A DNA stretch of 64,000 nucleotides from Dendrocalamus latiflorus (GCA_017311315.1 CM029654.1:25317879-25381878), one strand, 5' to 3'. Counted from the stretch's first letter, positions 1-12,855 are shown. Translations and numbers: made by a program. The notes: a model not told the origin generated them from the sequence alone.

Positions 1-600
1 TACCGAGGCAATTTCTATCCACAATCCCTTGTTTCAGTGCCTATCCGCACTACCACCTTTCCAGTCCAAGCCTCCACCTTAGGATAAAGTCATAGGACCT
101 GTCTATCTAGTGGCATCCCATGATGTCTCTTTACCCTAGAACCATTTTTGAAATTCTATTAGTAAAGTGCCAAGTCTCTTAGTAGTATAAAATAGTTGAG
201 TTTCTGATTTACCATGATTATTTAAGTATTATTAATAATAATACTAAGTCTTGTCAAGGTGAATATAGCCATCAAATTGAACAGGGCTTTTTTAGGTGGT
301 AGGACATAACTAAATATCATATCATTCCAAACATTTGTTGTACATGAAATAACAGCGCGTAAATAACATAATAAAAATACTGATAAATAAATAATTAAAG
401 AAATATAGATTCAATATGATTAAAAACATGTGACTTGCCTTGTTGTCTATACTCTCTAGTTTACTATAGTCTTCAAGTGTGACACTTCTTTATTGCACTT
501 GTAGTTCTTCTGTTGACCAACTCGTGTAGTTCCAATACTAGCGCGGACAACGAATGCAAATAAGTTCCCACTTTGTAGAATGCAAGTTAGGAGTAGAATA
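1..600. other. No recognisable gene
   Basis: AT-rich sequence. I see no long open frame with family similarity, no terminal repeats and no RNA gene. It may be part of the same repeat-derived block as the sequence that follows. Confidence 0.4.
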
Positions 601-689
601 CAACAAAATAACCAAAAGACACAATGAAAGGAGGTTTGGGTGGTGTTTGATTTGGTTGAACGGAGTTTGGATTAGGCTAGATGGGGTTT

Positions 690-1445
690 GAGATGGTCAA
701 AGAAGTATATAGGTGTTATATGGGTTTTCCTGAATAGCTACGGGCATGCACGGTATTGGATTTTGAGGTTAGAATATTATGTGGTGGTATAGAGCTTTAT
801 CTGAGTTTAGGATAGCGTAACAGAGTTGAGAATGGTGTAGACGGCCTTAAAATGATTAAAATGGACTTATATGTGTTTATAGGGTTTCGATGAATAATAA
901 CGGTTGGCACAGTGCTGGACATGGATTCGGAATATCATATAGCTGGCTAGGATTTGTTGGAGCATATTCGGGCTAAACAGATTTGAAAATGGATTTCACG
1001 CTTAAAATGGTTAGGACAGTTATGTAGGTTTTGGCAAACAGTGAAAGTTTGAATCATGTTGGTTTAGGGTTTGAAGCAGTATTTTGGTGGTTTTGAGTTT
1101 TATCGGTGTCTGCTATGGGAAAACGAAGCTGGGAATAGGGTAGATGGGCTCAAAACGGATGAAATGGACATATTTTGTATTTTAGGGTTTAGATAAATAG
1201 TAATAGCTGGAACAATATTGGACATAAGTTTGAATCAATATCAGGGTAGGCTAGAAAAGGGACTTCATGCTCAAAATGGTTAAGACAAGTATATATAGGT
1301 TTCGGTGAAGATTGAAGGTTTGGATTGTGTCGGGTTTAGGGTTTGAAGCGATGTTTTAGTACTTGAGTTTTATCAGTGTCTAATATGGGAAAACAGAGCT
1401 GGAAAACGAGTAGACGGGTTTGAAATAGTCAAAATGGACATATAT
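690..1445 (+). repeat. Imperfect tandem repeats of about 270-300 bp
   Basis: A phrase containing atggac, then a run like tagggttt, then 'ggacat..gtttgaa' recurs near 861, 1,164 and 1,434, with a shorter, more diverged copy near 690. Each full unit also carries a 'gggtttgaag' block and a 'gagttttatc' block in the same order. The spacing is about 300 bp and then 270 bp. The repeats lead into a GC-rich part (1,450-2,540) with a TATA-like box on the minus strand. Such repeats are common in long LTRs of grass gypsy elements, but I cannot identify a family. Confidence 0.5.
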
Positions 1446-1449
1446 ATGT

Positions 1450-2560
1450 ATTTTGGGTCAGTTCACTGCGGGTTCAGCACTGTTCAATAGCGAACTTTAC
1501 TGTTCAATAACGGGCCGATTACTGTTCACACTGGGTCCATTGCTATAGTACCGGGTCGGTACTTCTCACCTTTTCCCTCTCGATTTCACTATAGCAACCA
1601 AAAACAAAGATTATGGTGGCAGCAATTCCCGGGATTGTGGTGGTCGATGATGCAATCTGAGACTATGGATGGGTTGCTGGGACCATAAGGGATCCATTTA
1701 AGGGCTTGGATGCGGATGAATTCCATGGGAGATGACCGGTGACAGAGAAGAGCTCAGGATGGTTTTGGATGGCACAAGAGCTATAAGGTTACTTAACCTT
1801 GCGAATGGCAGTGGTTTAACCATATAGAGGTGGTATGGGTGGCCTAGGTGGTGGCGGCTTGGTCCAGGGACGGTGGAGCTAGGCTATCCATAGGGAGGCC
1901 TCTCGGCCAGGCGGCGGGTCAAGGCACCGGAGAAAAAGGGGGTAGGAAAGGGTAACATAGTGCTTCGGTTGTACTACTAGGGGTTTGAGGATGCTATAGA
2001 AGTGAGGAATTGAAATGAAATAGACTGAATGAGAAAATTTGAATTTTAGGCTTTATTGGGGGTCTCCGGCGATGGTGACAATGCGACAGTCGGCGATGAC
2101 GATAAGGTGGTTGTGGCTTACCCGAGGTGCCCACATGGTTTGCTAGGAAGGGCTCAGAGCCTTTTATAGGGAGCTTAAGGCAGTTGGCACAACGCTCGGG
2201 TTTGTCCAGCAATGGCGCGTGGCTAGGGCAAGGGATGGTGCGGGAAGTCTCGGGGCTTGTCGGCTACTGAGAGGCACCTCAAGCTAAGCTCCTTCTCGGG
2301 CGAAGCAATGCGGCGATCAAGAGGCAGTGGGGTGTCAAGTCGGCACAAAGAGAAGTGAGGCGGATGATAGAGCGGCTACGACACTCGGCCGTGTGACTGA
2401 CGGGGTTGACGGCGGCAAATTCCAGCCCGATCTCTTCTATGTGATGGTCAAGGCGTAGCCTACGAGGTACAGAGGTTGATTGCGGTTGCGTGGTGTGAAC
2501 GATGACAGAAGAGTGGCAGCGACGAATCAGGTGGCGGAGCAAAAATAGGTGCTACCTATA
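1450..2560 (-). other. GC-rich LTR-like block with minus-strand TATA box
   Basis: The stretch 1,450-1,580 repeats phrases like 'actgttca' several times, followed by GC-rich sequence to 2,540. On the minus strand CCTATAAAAGGC (around 2,160-2,172) is a good TATA box. None of the open frames here resembles a known protein. Together with the upstream tandem repeats this looks like an LTR in minus orientation, but I could not find matching ends or a target-site duplication, so this is inference. Confidence 0.3.
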
Positions 2561-3300
2561 TTTTTAGATAGTGAACAGTGAAGTCAGTTTGGTGGTTGAA
2601 ATTTTTGGCTAGAGGAGGTGGTGTGATCACGAAGGGGAAAATACGGTTGGAGGAAGAAGATGCCAAATTGGGCTTGAACTCAAGTCTCAGTCAAGTTCAT
2701 GCAAATCTGGAAAATTTTAAGATTTTGACAAAAATCTGGTTTGTTTCAATTGGGCTCCACAGACCACATCAGAGTCCCACACCACCGCATTTAGGTGGTC
2801 GGTTACCTCGGATGCAAGACAAGAATCTATGACAAGACGGATCAAATTAATAGCACGTAAACAATCTCAGCCACAAAGGTTTTATCACATAGCTCTCACG
2901 ACCAGCGCCAACAGATCGAAGTTCATGACGGCAAGCCCTAGCGAACAAAGACACACATAACCATGAAATACGTGGCGTACTTGCACGAGAGAAAATTGAA
3001 AAGTCCAGGGCGTATGCTCAACCCAAGCTGTACGCCAAAAGTTGGCAAGGTACGGCCTCAAGAGCCAACCAATTAGAAGTTGAGAACAAAAACCTAGGTT
3101 TTTGGAGACACATGGTCTGTTCCACTACGGTTGATAGCTGTGACTGATATTTTTTTCTAGAGTGAGCATTTGTATAAATAAATCGAATACTTATAAGGTG
3201 CTTCAAAAATAATATCTTGATAATCCGTTTCGCAAAAACAGTGAAAACCCCATTTAATTTGTTTGTTTGAAAAAACATAACCCATAAGTCATAAGGTATG
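2561..3300. other. No recognisable gene
   Basis: Short open frames only, on both strands, without recognisable motifs. No terminal repeats were found. Confidence 0.35.
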
Positions 3301-3304
3301 GGTT

Positions 3305-3590
3305 AGGTTCGGCTTCACTTCTAGCTTTGATTTATCACTCTTTATTACAGTAACTAGCTTTCAAACAGTGCATCTTTTTAAGATAGATATATAAGTTGAT
3401 TGTAATATCGAGTTCAGCTGTACCGATTAAATTCGTATACCATCATTTCACTTTTTATAATTTCTCGTAAGTAACAAAAAATAAAGGCCATAAATTAAAA
3501 GTCAAAAATTATATATAACCGCTTCTCTTTTTATACTATTTTTTTTGTAAATAATCAAAATTAAAAGCTATAAACTAAAAGAGAGGACAC
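3305..3590 (+). mobile_element. MITE-like repeat, family A, copy 1 (diverged)
   Basis: Shares with 48,671-48,891 the ordered blocks 'aactagctttcaaa.agtgca', 'taagttgattgtaatat', 'cgagttcagct', 'ttctcgtaagtaa' and 'ggccataaattaaaag'. The ends are related (an AGCTTT-rich start and an AAAAG-rich finish), but exact boundaries and a target duplication are not visible. Short non-coding DNA element, presumably non-autonomous. Confidence 0.5.
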
Positions 3591-4174
3591 GGTCAAAAAA
3601 CGCACCATGAGCTAGAAGAACGCGGAGCATGCGTGTCAACTGAACAACCCGGCCGACCCAAGTGTTTGCCCAACCACCACACCTTCAATTCCCAGTCCAG
3701 CCCATTGTTTGCATCGCCTAAACCATGGGACGTGGGGCCCACCTCAGGTCGATTCCGTTGCGGTGCAAACTTTCTATAATTCCTGCCTTCCTGGTGATGA
3801 CAGTAAGAGATGATGATAACTATCGTAGCTATATATAAAAAAAAATAGAAGCACATATTAGTATAGTTTTGACCGTTTCTCGGCCGGCCCCTTGTGGCCT
3901 TGTGTCGTTAGAATAGATTCGGTTTGTCGCATTGTTCGCATTCGTAGTCTTTGCCCCTACGTCGACTTATTGCTAAGCTTCGGTTTGACATCAGGATTTG
4001 GACACTAGGTCGGTCAAAACTCAAAAGCTTAGTTTGCTTTACTTGCTCGGCGTAGCGGTTAACAATCAATTTGTTCGACTGGGATCGTCCAGGCTAAGAC
4101 TACAGTGAATGCTACTGTATTTTTTTGGTCGGATAGGCCCTAACGAACCTACCAAGCAGTAACGCACAAATATT
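3591..4174. other. No recognisable gene
   Basis: Contains ACGGTCAAAA at about 3,589 and its inverse TTTTGACCGT at about 3,868. These may bound a small element of some 290 bp, but no duplication supports this. No coding signal. Confidence 0.3.
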
Positions 4175-4745
4175 GCATAATTTAGTGGACATTTTTTATT
4201 TGATCATATAGTACCAGCTTAATTTCATAATTAGCTCTATACGATACGAAATCACAAATCTAACCTCATGCCAAGCGCGAAAGAATCAATGGTCGACACG
4301 TGGCTCCTATCGCGGCAGCATCTAGCCACCGTGGCACCTCCAGCGAGCACGGCATAGGCTGACCCGGCATAGCAAGTGGTGGGACCCATAAAGGTTCTGC
4401 GCCACCTGACCGTTGTAGAAACCAGGAAAGGTATCACGCTAAGGAGGCGCGGCACCATGCCCCCCGATACATTTGGCTATGGTGCCGTGTCTCCCTAGCG
4501 TAACACCTTTCCTAGTCCCTGCCACGATCTGGTGACGTGGAAATTTTGTGGGTCCTGCCTGTGTTGCACTCGCTGGCAGTGCCGTGATGGCCGGATGCTG
4601 TTGCGGTAGGAGTCACACGGCGGCCATTGGTTCTTCCGAGCTTAGCAAGGGGCTATATTTACAATTTCATGCCATATGGGGCTACTTTTGAAAATAAGGT
4701 GGCACAATATGACGAAATAAAAAAAACTCGAACATGACACCTTTG
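4175..4745. mobile_element. Foldback element 1 (near-palindromic MITE)
   Basis: The left half (about 4,188-4,440) reads as the imperfect reverse complement of the right half (about 4,470-4,735). Paired blocks include 'aatcaatgg' (4,285) with 'ccattggtt' (4,625), 'ctcctatcgcggcagcat' with 'atgctgttgcggtaggag', 'gaaaggtatcacgctaa' with 'tagcgtaacacctttc', and further out 'atttgatcatatagtacca' with 'ggtggcacaatatgacgaaat'. The transcript of either strand could form a hairpin with arms of roughly 250 bp and a short loop near 4,460. The open frames inside are only by-products of the palindrome. The family is not identified and no clear target duplication is seen. Confidence 0.7.
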
Positions 4746-5745
4746 TCTTTTTGTGAATTTGTTTAAGAAATAATCTAATTTTTATTCAAAAATATAAAAT
4801 TATACCCACATTTTTTTTACAAAAGTAACCATCTGTAGCCCAACCGTTGGGCGACAGTGTCCAATAGCCCAATGGTTGGGCTACAGGTTCCAATAGCCAA
4901 TGGTTGAGCTATAGGTTGTTGTCGCTTAACGGTTGGGCTACTGGACTGCCGTTGCCCAACCGTAGGATGACTGAAGGACATCTAAATTATTTAAAAAACT
5001 TCAAGTATCGAGTATAGTTTTTTTAAATAATCTATTTTTATTCAAAAATACAAAATTATACCCATATTTTTTATTTTTTTACAAAAGTAACCAATTACCT
5101 AAAATATTTCTAACTGTCATATAACACTAATTTGTAGTCTAACAACACAATGAACAGGCATTGTTCAACCTCAGATTGGTTGGGAGGCCAATTTAGTGTG
5201 GCCATCCTAGAATAGTATATTGATTCTACAAAAAGCAAAAGGTGGTAACTCTCAGCCACAGTTTTGTATATGTTTGTACGGTTGAAAATGATGATTTCTT
5301 TAGTCTACATGTCGCTCGGCCGTTGGCCGACAGGGTCCAGTCGCCCAACGGTTCGGTTATAGAGGTTGCTTTGTAAAAAAATAAAATAAAATATGGGTAT
5401 AATTTTGTATTTTTGAATAAAAAGTAGATTATTTAAAAAATTCTACTCGATACTCGATTTTTTTTAAACAAATAATCTAAATGTCCTTCAATCGCCCTAC
5501 GGTTGGATGACAGTAGTCCAGTAGCCCAATCATTGGGCGACAGTAACCTGTAGCCCAACCATTGGGCAATTTGAACCTGTAGTCCAACCGTTGGACTATT
5601 GGTCTTCGTGTTGCTCTGCCATTGGGCGACAGGGTCCAATCACCCAACGGTTGGACTACAGGTGGTTACTTTTGTAAAAAAAATTAAAACGTGGGTATAA
5701 TTTTGTATTTTTAAATAAAAATTAGATTATTTATAAAAATCCTAT
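4746..5745. mobile_element. Foldback element 2 with arrays of a 14-bp palindrome
   Basis: Starts with 'aataatctaatttttattcaaaaatataaaattata' (about 4,768) and ends with the reverse complement (to about 5,735). A second inner pair of the same AT-rich block lies at 5,020-5,090 and 5,362-5,450, so the order is mirrored about a centre near 5,230. Between the AT-rich blocks, versions of CCCAACCGTTGGGC, itself a palindrome, occur about thirteen times (for example near 4,840, 4,868, 5,530, 5,553, 5,580 and 5,640), often preceded by GTAG or ATAG and followed by GACAG or TACAGG. There is no coding sequence. It directly abuts foldback element 1. Family unknown. Confidence 0.7.
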
Positions 5746-5879
5746 TTTTGTCTGATGATCAGAATTTGGTTGATTTCCATCATTAATTAATTGGTCGGAT
5801 TATTTGTATGACATTTTTGCTATAATTTTTGGTATGCCACAACGATTGTAACGACTAATGACCTATGGGCTGATGGCTT

Positions 5880-6085
5880 AAATATTTGAATATTGGCTAT
5901 TTGCGAGAGACAGTATGTAGAGAAAAATAGTTGTATGTGATTTTGGCTAGTACAGCTGAACTCAGTACAATTTTTACTACAATTTTTCTACTGACCCTGC
6001 CTTAAAAAACACACTATTTAAAAGCTAGTTACGATAGACAGTACAAGCATAAACCAACCTTAAACCCAAAAGAACTTGGCCATTG
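5880..6085 (-). mobile_element. MITE-like repeat, family A, copy 2
   Basis: On the minus strand this reads the same ordered blocks as 48,671-48,891: 'actgtct', 'taactagctttt', 'aatagtgtgttttttaa', 'attgtagtaaaaattgtac', 'gagttcagctgta', 'ccaaaatca' and 'actgtctctcgc.aatagcca'. The start 'aagttcttttggg' resembles the GGGTTCTTTT terminus of the best copy. Non-coding. Confidence 0.6.
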
Positions 6086-6386
6086 TCCATCCTGTTAATT
6101 AGTTTGAACAAGTGCGTAGTAATTAAAAGGTTATCAATCATTTATGGTGATCTATGAGATGAATGGCTTACTTCTTTGTTTTGGTGTGCTGCTGGCACAC
6201 CAGTAGGGCATGTCACAACAATTGATGCCAGAATTCTTGGCTGGATCATTTTGAAATAAACACAGTTTTAGCTAGAATTTAGTCAAAATTCTAGAATTAC
6301 TAATTGAAAGAAATATATGATTCCAATTACAATATGATGACACGAGCATGAATAAAATCATCCCATGACAATAAACCAATATCATG

Positions 6387-7360
<974 letters not shown>

Positions 7361-8290
7361 AGAGTTGCCCAATGGGCTGGGCCTTGGTGTATCGACCCGC
7401 GGCCCATCACTATTGGCCCAACCCAGGGATGGCACGGCCTGTCTAGCTCGTGGGCCGTGCCAGCACAACCTAGTGGATTGTGCCATGCCTAGGCTGAGGG
7501 GGAAGCACAGCAGGCCGACATAGCCCGACCGAGCTCCAACAGGCAGGGCCGGCACGACTTCTGAAAAATAGCTATTTTTTGACTGTTGGGGGGGGGGGTA
7601 AAAATCCAAACAATAGTAAAAAAATTCAAAAAAATGTCAACTTCTTTCCTATAAAATAGGGGCCATTTGGCCTCCATTATCCACACCTCAAACCTCACTC
7701 TCATCTCTCTATTCAGTTATGAAAAATCCAATTGTGTTTGTGCAAATTTGGTGAATTAGTGAGAAATTCAGGAAATTGAAAAAACTTCTAGGAATCTTTG
7801 GAGAGCTGTAGAAGAGGTAATAGACTAATAGTGCTACCTTATTTCATTTTTTTGCTATTATTTGTTGATTAAATAGTAAGTTAATTATACTCTACTATGT
7901 GAATTTACAGTTGATTCAATGGAGAACTACGATTTCCAACTCTGTAAATTTGGCCTCACAACGGAGGATATGCAATTCTTTCAAGTGGCACATCCATCCA
8001 CGGAAGGTGCACATCCACAATAAACTATAGAGCCAGAAGAAGCATTGTTGGGTCCATCTTTTGCTAGCTCAATGAGTGCGTCCACAACCCAGAGCAGGGG
8101 CGCAAAAAGATCAAGAGCTACTACATCAGGAGTCTGGAATGATTTCGATAAAACGTTCTATGTCGATGATGGTGGAAATTCGGTAAGATATGCTATTTGT
8201 AAAATTTGTATTAACGAATTGTCTGTAAAATCTTCAAGTGGGATAGGTCATCCGCAACGGCACACTACAAACTGCAAAATAAGGTAAGGA
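7361..8290 (+). mobile_element. 5' part of an hAT DNA transposon, truncated
   Basis: The left end begins near TAGAGTTGCCCAATGGGC and continues with GC-rich blocks such as gggccgtgcc and cacggcctg, the subterminal style of grass hAT elements whose ends carry GGGC-rich repeats. A reading frame starting at 7,919 encodes a BED-type zinc finger (separate entry). The element stops abruptly at about 8,290, where the 3' coding end of a CACTA transposase begins on the opposite strand. The catalytic hAT domain and right terminus are absent from the window, so the copy cannot transpose by itself. Confidence 0.6.
7919..8287 (+). pseudogene. hAT transposase N-terminus, BED zinc finger, truncated
   Basis: The frame from ATG 7,919 runs to 8,287 with one in-frame TAA at about 8,021, so the annotatable part after that stop starts at 8,045. 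The protein has a low-complexity Ser/Thr-rich lead, a basic patch (around RGAKRSR) and then a BED finger: W and F spaced as in the family, CKIC as the Cys pair, and a His-x3-Cys pair (HTTNC) at the end. BED fingers bind DNA and sit at the N-terminus of plant hAT transposases. Everything after the finger is lost at the junction with CACTA sequence. The stop and truncation make this a pseudogene. Family assignment is fairly secure; subfamily is not known. Confidence 0.65.
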
Positions 8291-10600
8291 ATATAAATAC
8301 ACCAGATGCAGCTGCAGCACAACCCTGATGGCTCATCGATTGCGTATATAGGACTTGAGAATTCCCATGTACCTCATGAATGGATGCATATGATGTAGGA
8401 ACATAGAGCCGTATATTTTTATCTCTTTCACAAGGTGGACAATGAGATGGACCATGATATTGAGAAATGACAGAAGTAAATATATCTCAAGATGGCATAG
8501 AGTCATCATCGCCTCGGTCTACAGAGTATCTAGTCCATCGAGATCAATGACCTTTTGAGCAACTGCGTTAAAAAATAATATAGCCTCATGATTGTCACTC
8601 GAACCTTGTTCGGTAAAATGCTTCTAATTGCAACAGGAAGCAATTGTGTCATTAGTATATGACAATTGTGAGACTTTATGTCAATTAATTTTAATTCTTC
8701 CATATAAACAAGTTTCTTCATGCTGGTGGAGTGACTAGATAGAACTTTCACACCATAAACACTGACACAGTTTGGTTCTCTTAGACTTAACAGTGTAGTA
8801 AGCAGGGGGAAGGTACGTCCAGCATTTATTGGTCTTTATCGGTGCTTACTCGGTCCGGATGTTTATAGCTACCAAGTCACACCGTGCGTTGACACCATCT
8901 TTTATTTTCTCACGAATGTTCAGTAAGAGACCAATGAAGCTATCACATATATTCTTTTATACATGCATGACATCGTTGCAATTGCGAACTTCTAAGTGCT
9001 CCCAGTAAGGCTAGTCCCAAAATATTGACCTCTTCTTCCACATATTCTTCTGACAGGTCCTTAACTTACATCCCTTTCCAAGTACAACATCGATATTCTT
9101 AACCATATCGTAGACCTCTTTCCTGCCAAAAGGCCTTGGTGCCAAGTCATCCTCTTTTTTCGTCATTTGTTTCTTCATCTTACGGTATAGAGTGATACCA
9201 TGGAAGGAAATTACGGTGACATATGTACACAGTTTTGCGTGAGTTGTTTAACCACAAACTCTCGGCATAATCTAAGCAGTGCGGACAGGCTTTGACTCTT
9301 TTCGTACTCAACCCCGACAGGTTACCAAGGACAGAAAAATTATTGATAGTGTAGAACAACATGGCATGTAGAGTGAAGTTCTCTCATTTGTCCGCATCCC
9401 ATACCTGTACCCCTTCGTTCCATAGTGTCACAAGATCTTTCATCAATGGTGCTAGGTACTCATCAATACTATTTCTAGGTTGCTTCGGCATTTGGATAAG
9501 TAGTAACATCAAAATGTACTTCCGCTTCATACACAGCCAAGGAAGAAGGTTGTACATGCATACATTTACGAGGTAGGTGCTATGTCGGCTGCTCATGTTA
9601 TCGAAAGGATTCATTCCGTCTGTAATCAACCCAAACATCTTATCGATGTTCATTCACTAGGCAGAATCTACAACGTGTCTTACCATTTTATCATTCTTAC
9701 GCTCCTTTGAGTACCACCGCAGCAATTTTGCATCCTTTCAGTTCGCAAATAAACACTTCAAATGGGGAATTATAAGCAGATACCACAAAATCTTAGCAGG
9801 TGGTCCTTGTTTCAACTAGATGCCCTCGCCATTGTTGGAGTCATTCTTACGGTTGTATCGGGATGCTTTGCGCACCAGACAAACATGTAATTTTGCATAC
9901 TTTTTATGGTAGAGGATACAATCATTCAGATATGCATGTAATCTTTCTACTTCTATTCCCAATGGACAAATAATCTTGTTGGCTTGGTAGGTGGTTCTTG
10001 GCAACACATTTTCCTCTGGAAGGATATTCGATAGGAGACCTAACAACACCGTAAAACTCTTGTTGGACCAATTATTGCTTGCCTTCAATTTCAAAAGTTC
10101 AAGAATAGATGACAACCTTGTGTATTACGGCTTGCAGCTAGGGAACAATGGTTTCTCCAGGTCCTCTAGTAAGCCCTCGAATTTACCAAACTCTCTCTCA
10201 CTATATTTTCTTTCTGCATCGCGTAGCATCTAATCCAGATTGTCATCATACGACCTATCCTCATCAAAAACACAGTCCACAACTAGCATATCATTGTCTC
10301 TCTCGACGATGTTATAACTACCTTATTGTATAATCTTCTTTTCACCGTGACTGGTCCAATATGTATACCCCTTTTTGAAACCCCTTTGAATCAAGTGAGC
10401 ATCGATTTGTGTTGAGTTGGTAAACATCTTCAGATTATCGCAATCAATGCATGGACAATATATATTCCATCCCCTTCTTCAACATATCCTACTTGGCCAT
10501 TCTTCTAAAAGTAGACACACCATTAATATACTCTTCGCTCACACGGTTCTCAACGTACATCCAGCTTCGGTCCATCTACACTACGCATGTAACAAATTAG
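8290..10600 (-). pseudogene. CACTA (En/Spm-type) TNP2 transposase, decayed
   Basis: Reading from 10,600 down, pieces of a TNP2 protein appear in order but in several frames. They are the N-terminal transposase-associated part (DRSWMY-like, near 10,570); 'LLKLKASNNWSNKSF..LPEENVLP' followed by 'CPLGIEVERLHAYLNDCILY' (10,115-9,816); 'GLITDGMNPFDNMSS' and 'YNLLPWLCMKRKYI' (9,653-9,384); 'LGNLSGLSTKRVKACPHCLD' and 'NSRKTVYICHRNFLP' (9,362-9,180); 'LKLIDIKSHNCHILMTQLLP' (8,751-8,530); and a C-terminal 'MGILKSYIRNR'-like piece near 8,370. TNP2 is the catalytic transposase that acts on CACTA ends. Frameshifts and stops show it is dead. It ends tail-to-tail against the hAT fragment. Confidence 0.85.
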
Positions 10601-11440
10601 TGTTAAATTGGATTATTAATGCTACTATAGCTAATTAACCAAACTAGCTACTTACACACATAATTGTCATTCACCTAATAATAAATTGTCTATATTTAAA
10701 TTAAGTAGCTAGCCACGTATTCATGATGCAATATGCATGTATGCTTGTGTGTGTGTGTCCATATCTCAAGCAAAAATATATCGAATTAAACTAGGAGTAC
10801 TAACCCATTTTTAAATTGGAGCAAACTACTATCTCTCTCTAAACCTAGCTATCATCCCTCTATATTACAAGGCATATAAGTTATTAGAAGCAAATACTAA
10901 CCTATAATCACCAAGAACAAATTGATCTACAAGCAGTATGTTTTTACCAAACTCCCTAAAGCCAGCAGCCTTCTTCAATGCAGTGTAATGAAGACAGATC
11001 TATCAAGACCACGCTGGCTATTAAATAACGTGGCGTATTCCAGATGGTTCCAACCACAAATCTTCTGTAATATGAAACTATCATAGACAGTTTGTATTAA
11101 TAATCGTCTATGAACTTTCATAAATGGTTATTAATACGTACCGTCGGTGATGTCTGCCATTATCACAGATGGTTTGTATCAATAACCGTCTATGAATTAT
11201 CACAAACAGTTATTGATACAATCTGTCTGTGATATTTTGCATTATCATAGACAGTTCATATTAATAATCGTCTGTGAAAATATCGCAGACGATTATTTGT
11301 ATGAACCGTCTATCATATCTGTGTAACACAGACGATATACGGTCACGCTTGTAAAACCGTCTGTGATAATTACAGCACAGACAGTTCTCTATGAACCGTC
11401 TATGATGTAGCCGTCCAGTATAGCCTCCTTTTCAGTTATA
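8290..11440 (-). mobile_element. CACTA element, truncated at its 3' side
   Basis: The right-hand end (11,040-11,440) carries closely spaced copies, direct and inverted, of the subterminal motif related to ATCACAGACGGTT. It finishes with 'gtagccgtccagtatagcct', which matches the terminus of the complete element at 54,615-56,033 (its last ~45 bp before the CACTA tip). The tip itself is mutated (cagttata in place of gtagtagtg). The TNP2 pseudogene follows on the minus strand. The other end is missing, cut at about 8,290. This is the only copy in the window that keeps TNP2, so it is a relative of the likely source of mobility for the short copies near 51.6 and 54.6 kb. Confidence 0.75.
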
Positions 11441-12720
11441 GGCAATGTTGTTAGATATCCACTGTCCATAAAGGAAGATTAAGAGAAGTGCAAGAAATCC
11501 ATCGAGGATGCACAAAAAGCGAGAAATGCCAAGAAAAATAGGGATGAAGAGGCTAGAAATATTCATGTCTTGAGGGGTAAACTAATATTCATGTCTTGAG
11601 GGGTTAGCTCATAGGGTAGTTTATTATTGGAGCAACATATTGTAAATGTCTCGTTATAGTCACTCAATCACATATTGTCATATGGCGAGTCATGGCTGAC
11701 CATGGTGAGCTGGCTATATCATGTAGGTAAAAGTTATACATTCTCTACAGAGTAAAAAAATATATTCTAATAACCGTGTCCTCGGTCATAGACATTATTT
11801 GGTAATGCCACACTTGGTTAGATTATCTAGTTTTAAAATGGTTTTGAAAATTGTATGGATGGAGGGAGTCCATGCTATAATTTTCTTGGCAAAGGACCGT
11901 CAATGTTAATTTATGGCAAATGATAGCCAATTGTTTACAAGTACATCTATGATTATTATTTATTATCTCTTAGTATTGTCAATTGTTCTTACAAATTGCT
12001 CTTTACAAATCACTAAGTCTATTGCACATGAAAGCTCGTTTTATGCAAAATAAACTAAATTGGAAAGTCACTCCTTTGTTACAGCTTGTACGTATAAATG
12101 TCTTTGTTTAAAGTCTTGTGGAGGACAATTTTATGCTCATAATTACTTGTTAGACACTATTAGAGCAAGAGAAAGAAGATCCTTAATTGGCTACTTTTAT
12201 GCCATGGGATTTGGTGATAACGATACCGATTACTAGGGCGTTAGATTAGTTGGTTGCCCATGGGTTTATGGCATACCATAAGGGCTCTTTTGTCTTAATT
12301 TATCGTTTATTTTTACTGCAAGTACTCTCCTTATTTGACCTATTTGGTCGGCCGGACCATTTGTGCAAAACTTGATTATGTATAACTTTGTTAAATCACT
12401 TAATTTTAATCATACATGAATGTGATTTAAATGAAAATCACAATCCAAATTTCCATGATTGGAAGGCTCCGTCCAAGAATGAGATCACTCTGCATATGTA
12501 CATAGTGAAGGACAACCTGAAAACACCCATTTTTACCTGGCTAGAGGCTCTGGTTTTTTTACTGCTTGGTAGGGGTCGTACATTCTCCTCCCTGCTGCTT
12601 GTACATAAACTCCCTTTTACTTTTTTAAGCGATTTGCTAACCACCGGATGTTATCCGGACGCTAACTTTGTACAGTCTATTGCAATATTTCTCGGTCATA
12701 TATACTAAAAAATAATTGAT
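11441..12720. other. No recognisable gene; short tandem duplication inside
   Basis: A direct duplication of about 27 bp, 'atattcatgtcttgaggggt', occurs at about 11,559 and 11,587. The open frame at 12,388-12,708 (+) has no family resemblance, and I do not consider it a gene. Confidence 0.35.
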
Positions 12721-12729
12721 AAAAATCTT

Positions 12730-12855
12730 AATGTTGTACACATAAAATCAAACTGTTACACACATGAAATCAAAATATTGTATACATAAAATTAAAATAT
12801 TGCACGCATGAAATAAAAAATGTTACATACATAAAATTAAAATATTGCAACAAAA
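12730..12855. repeat. AT-rich short tandem repeat, about 23 bp x 5
   Basis: Imperfect copies of a unit like 'acataaaattaaaatattgc' follow one another; alternate units vary between 'cataaaat' and 'catgaaat'. No coding content. Confidence 0.7.

Noticed and set aside
12388..12708. 106-codon plus-strand frame
   Set aside because: No family resemblance, no splice partners, and it lies in repeat-rich DNA.
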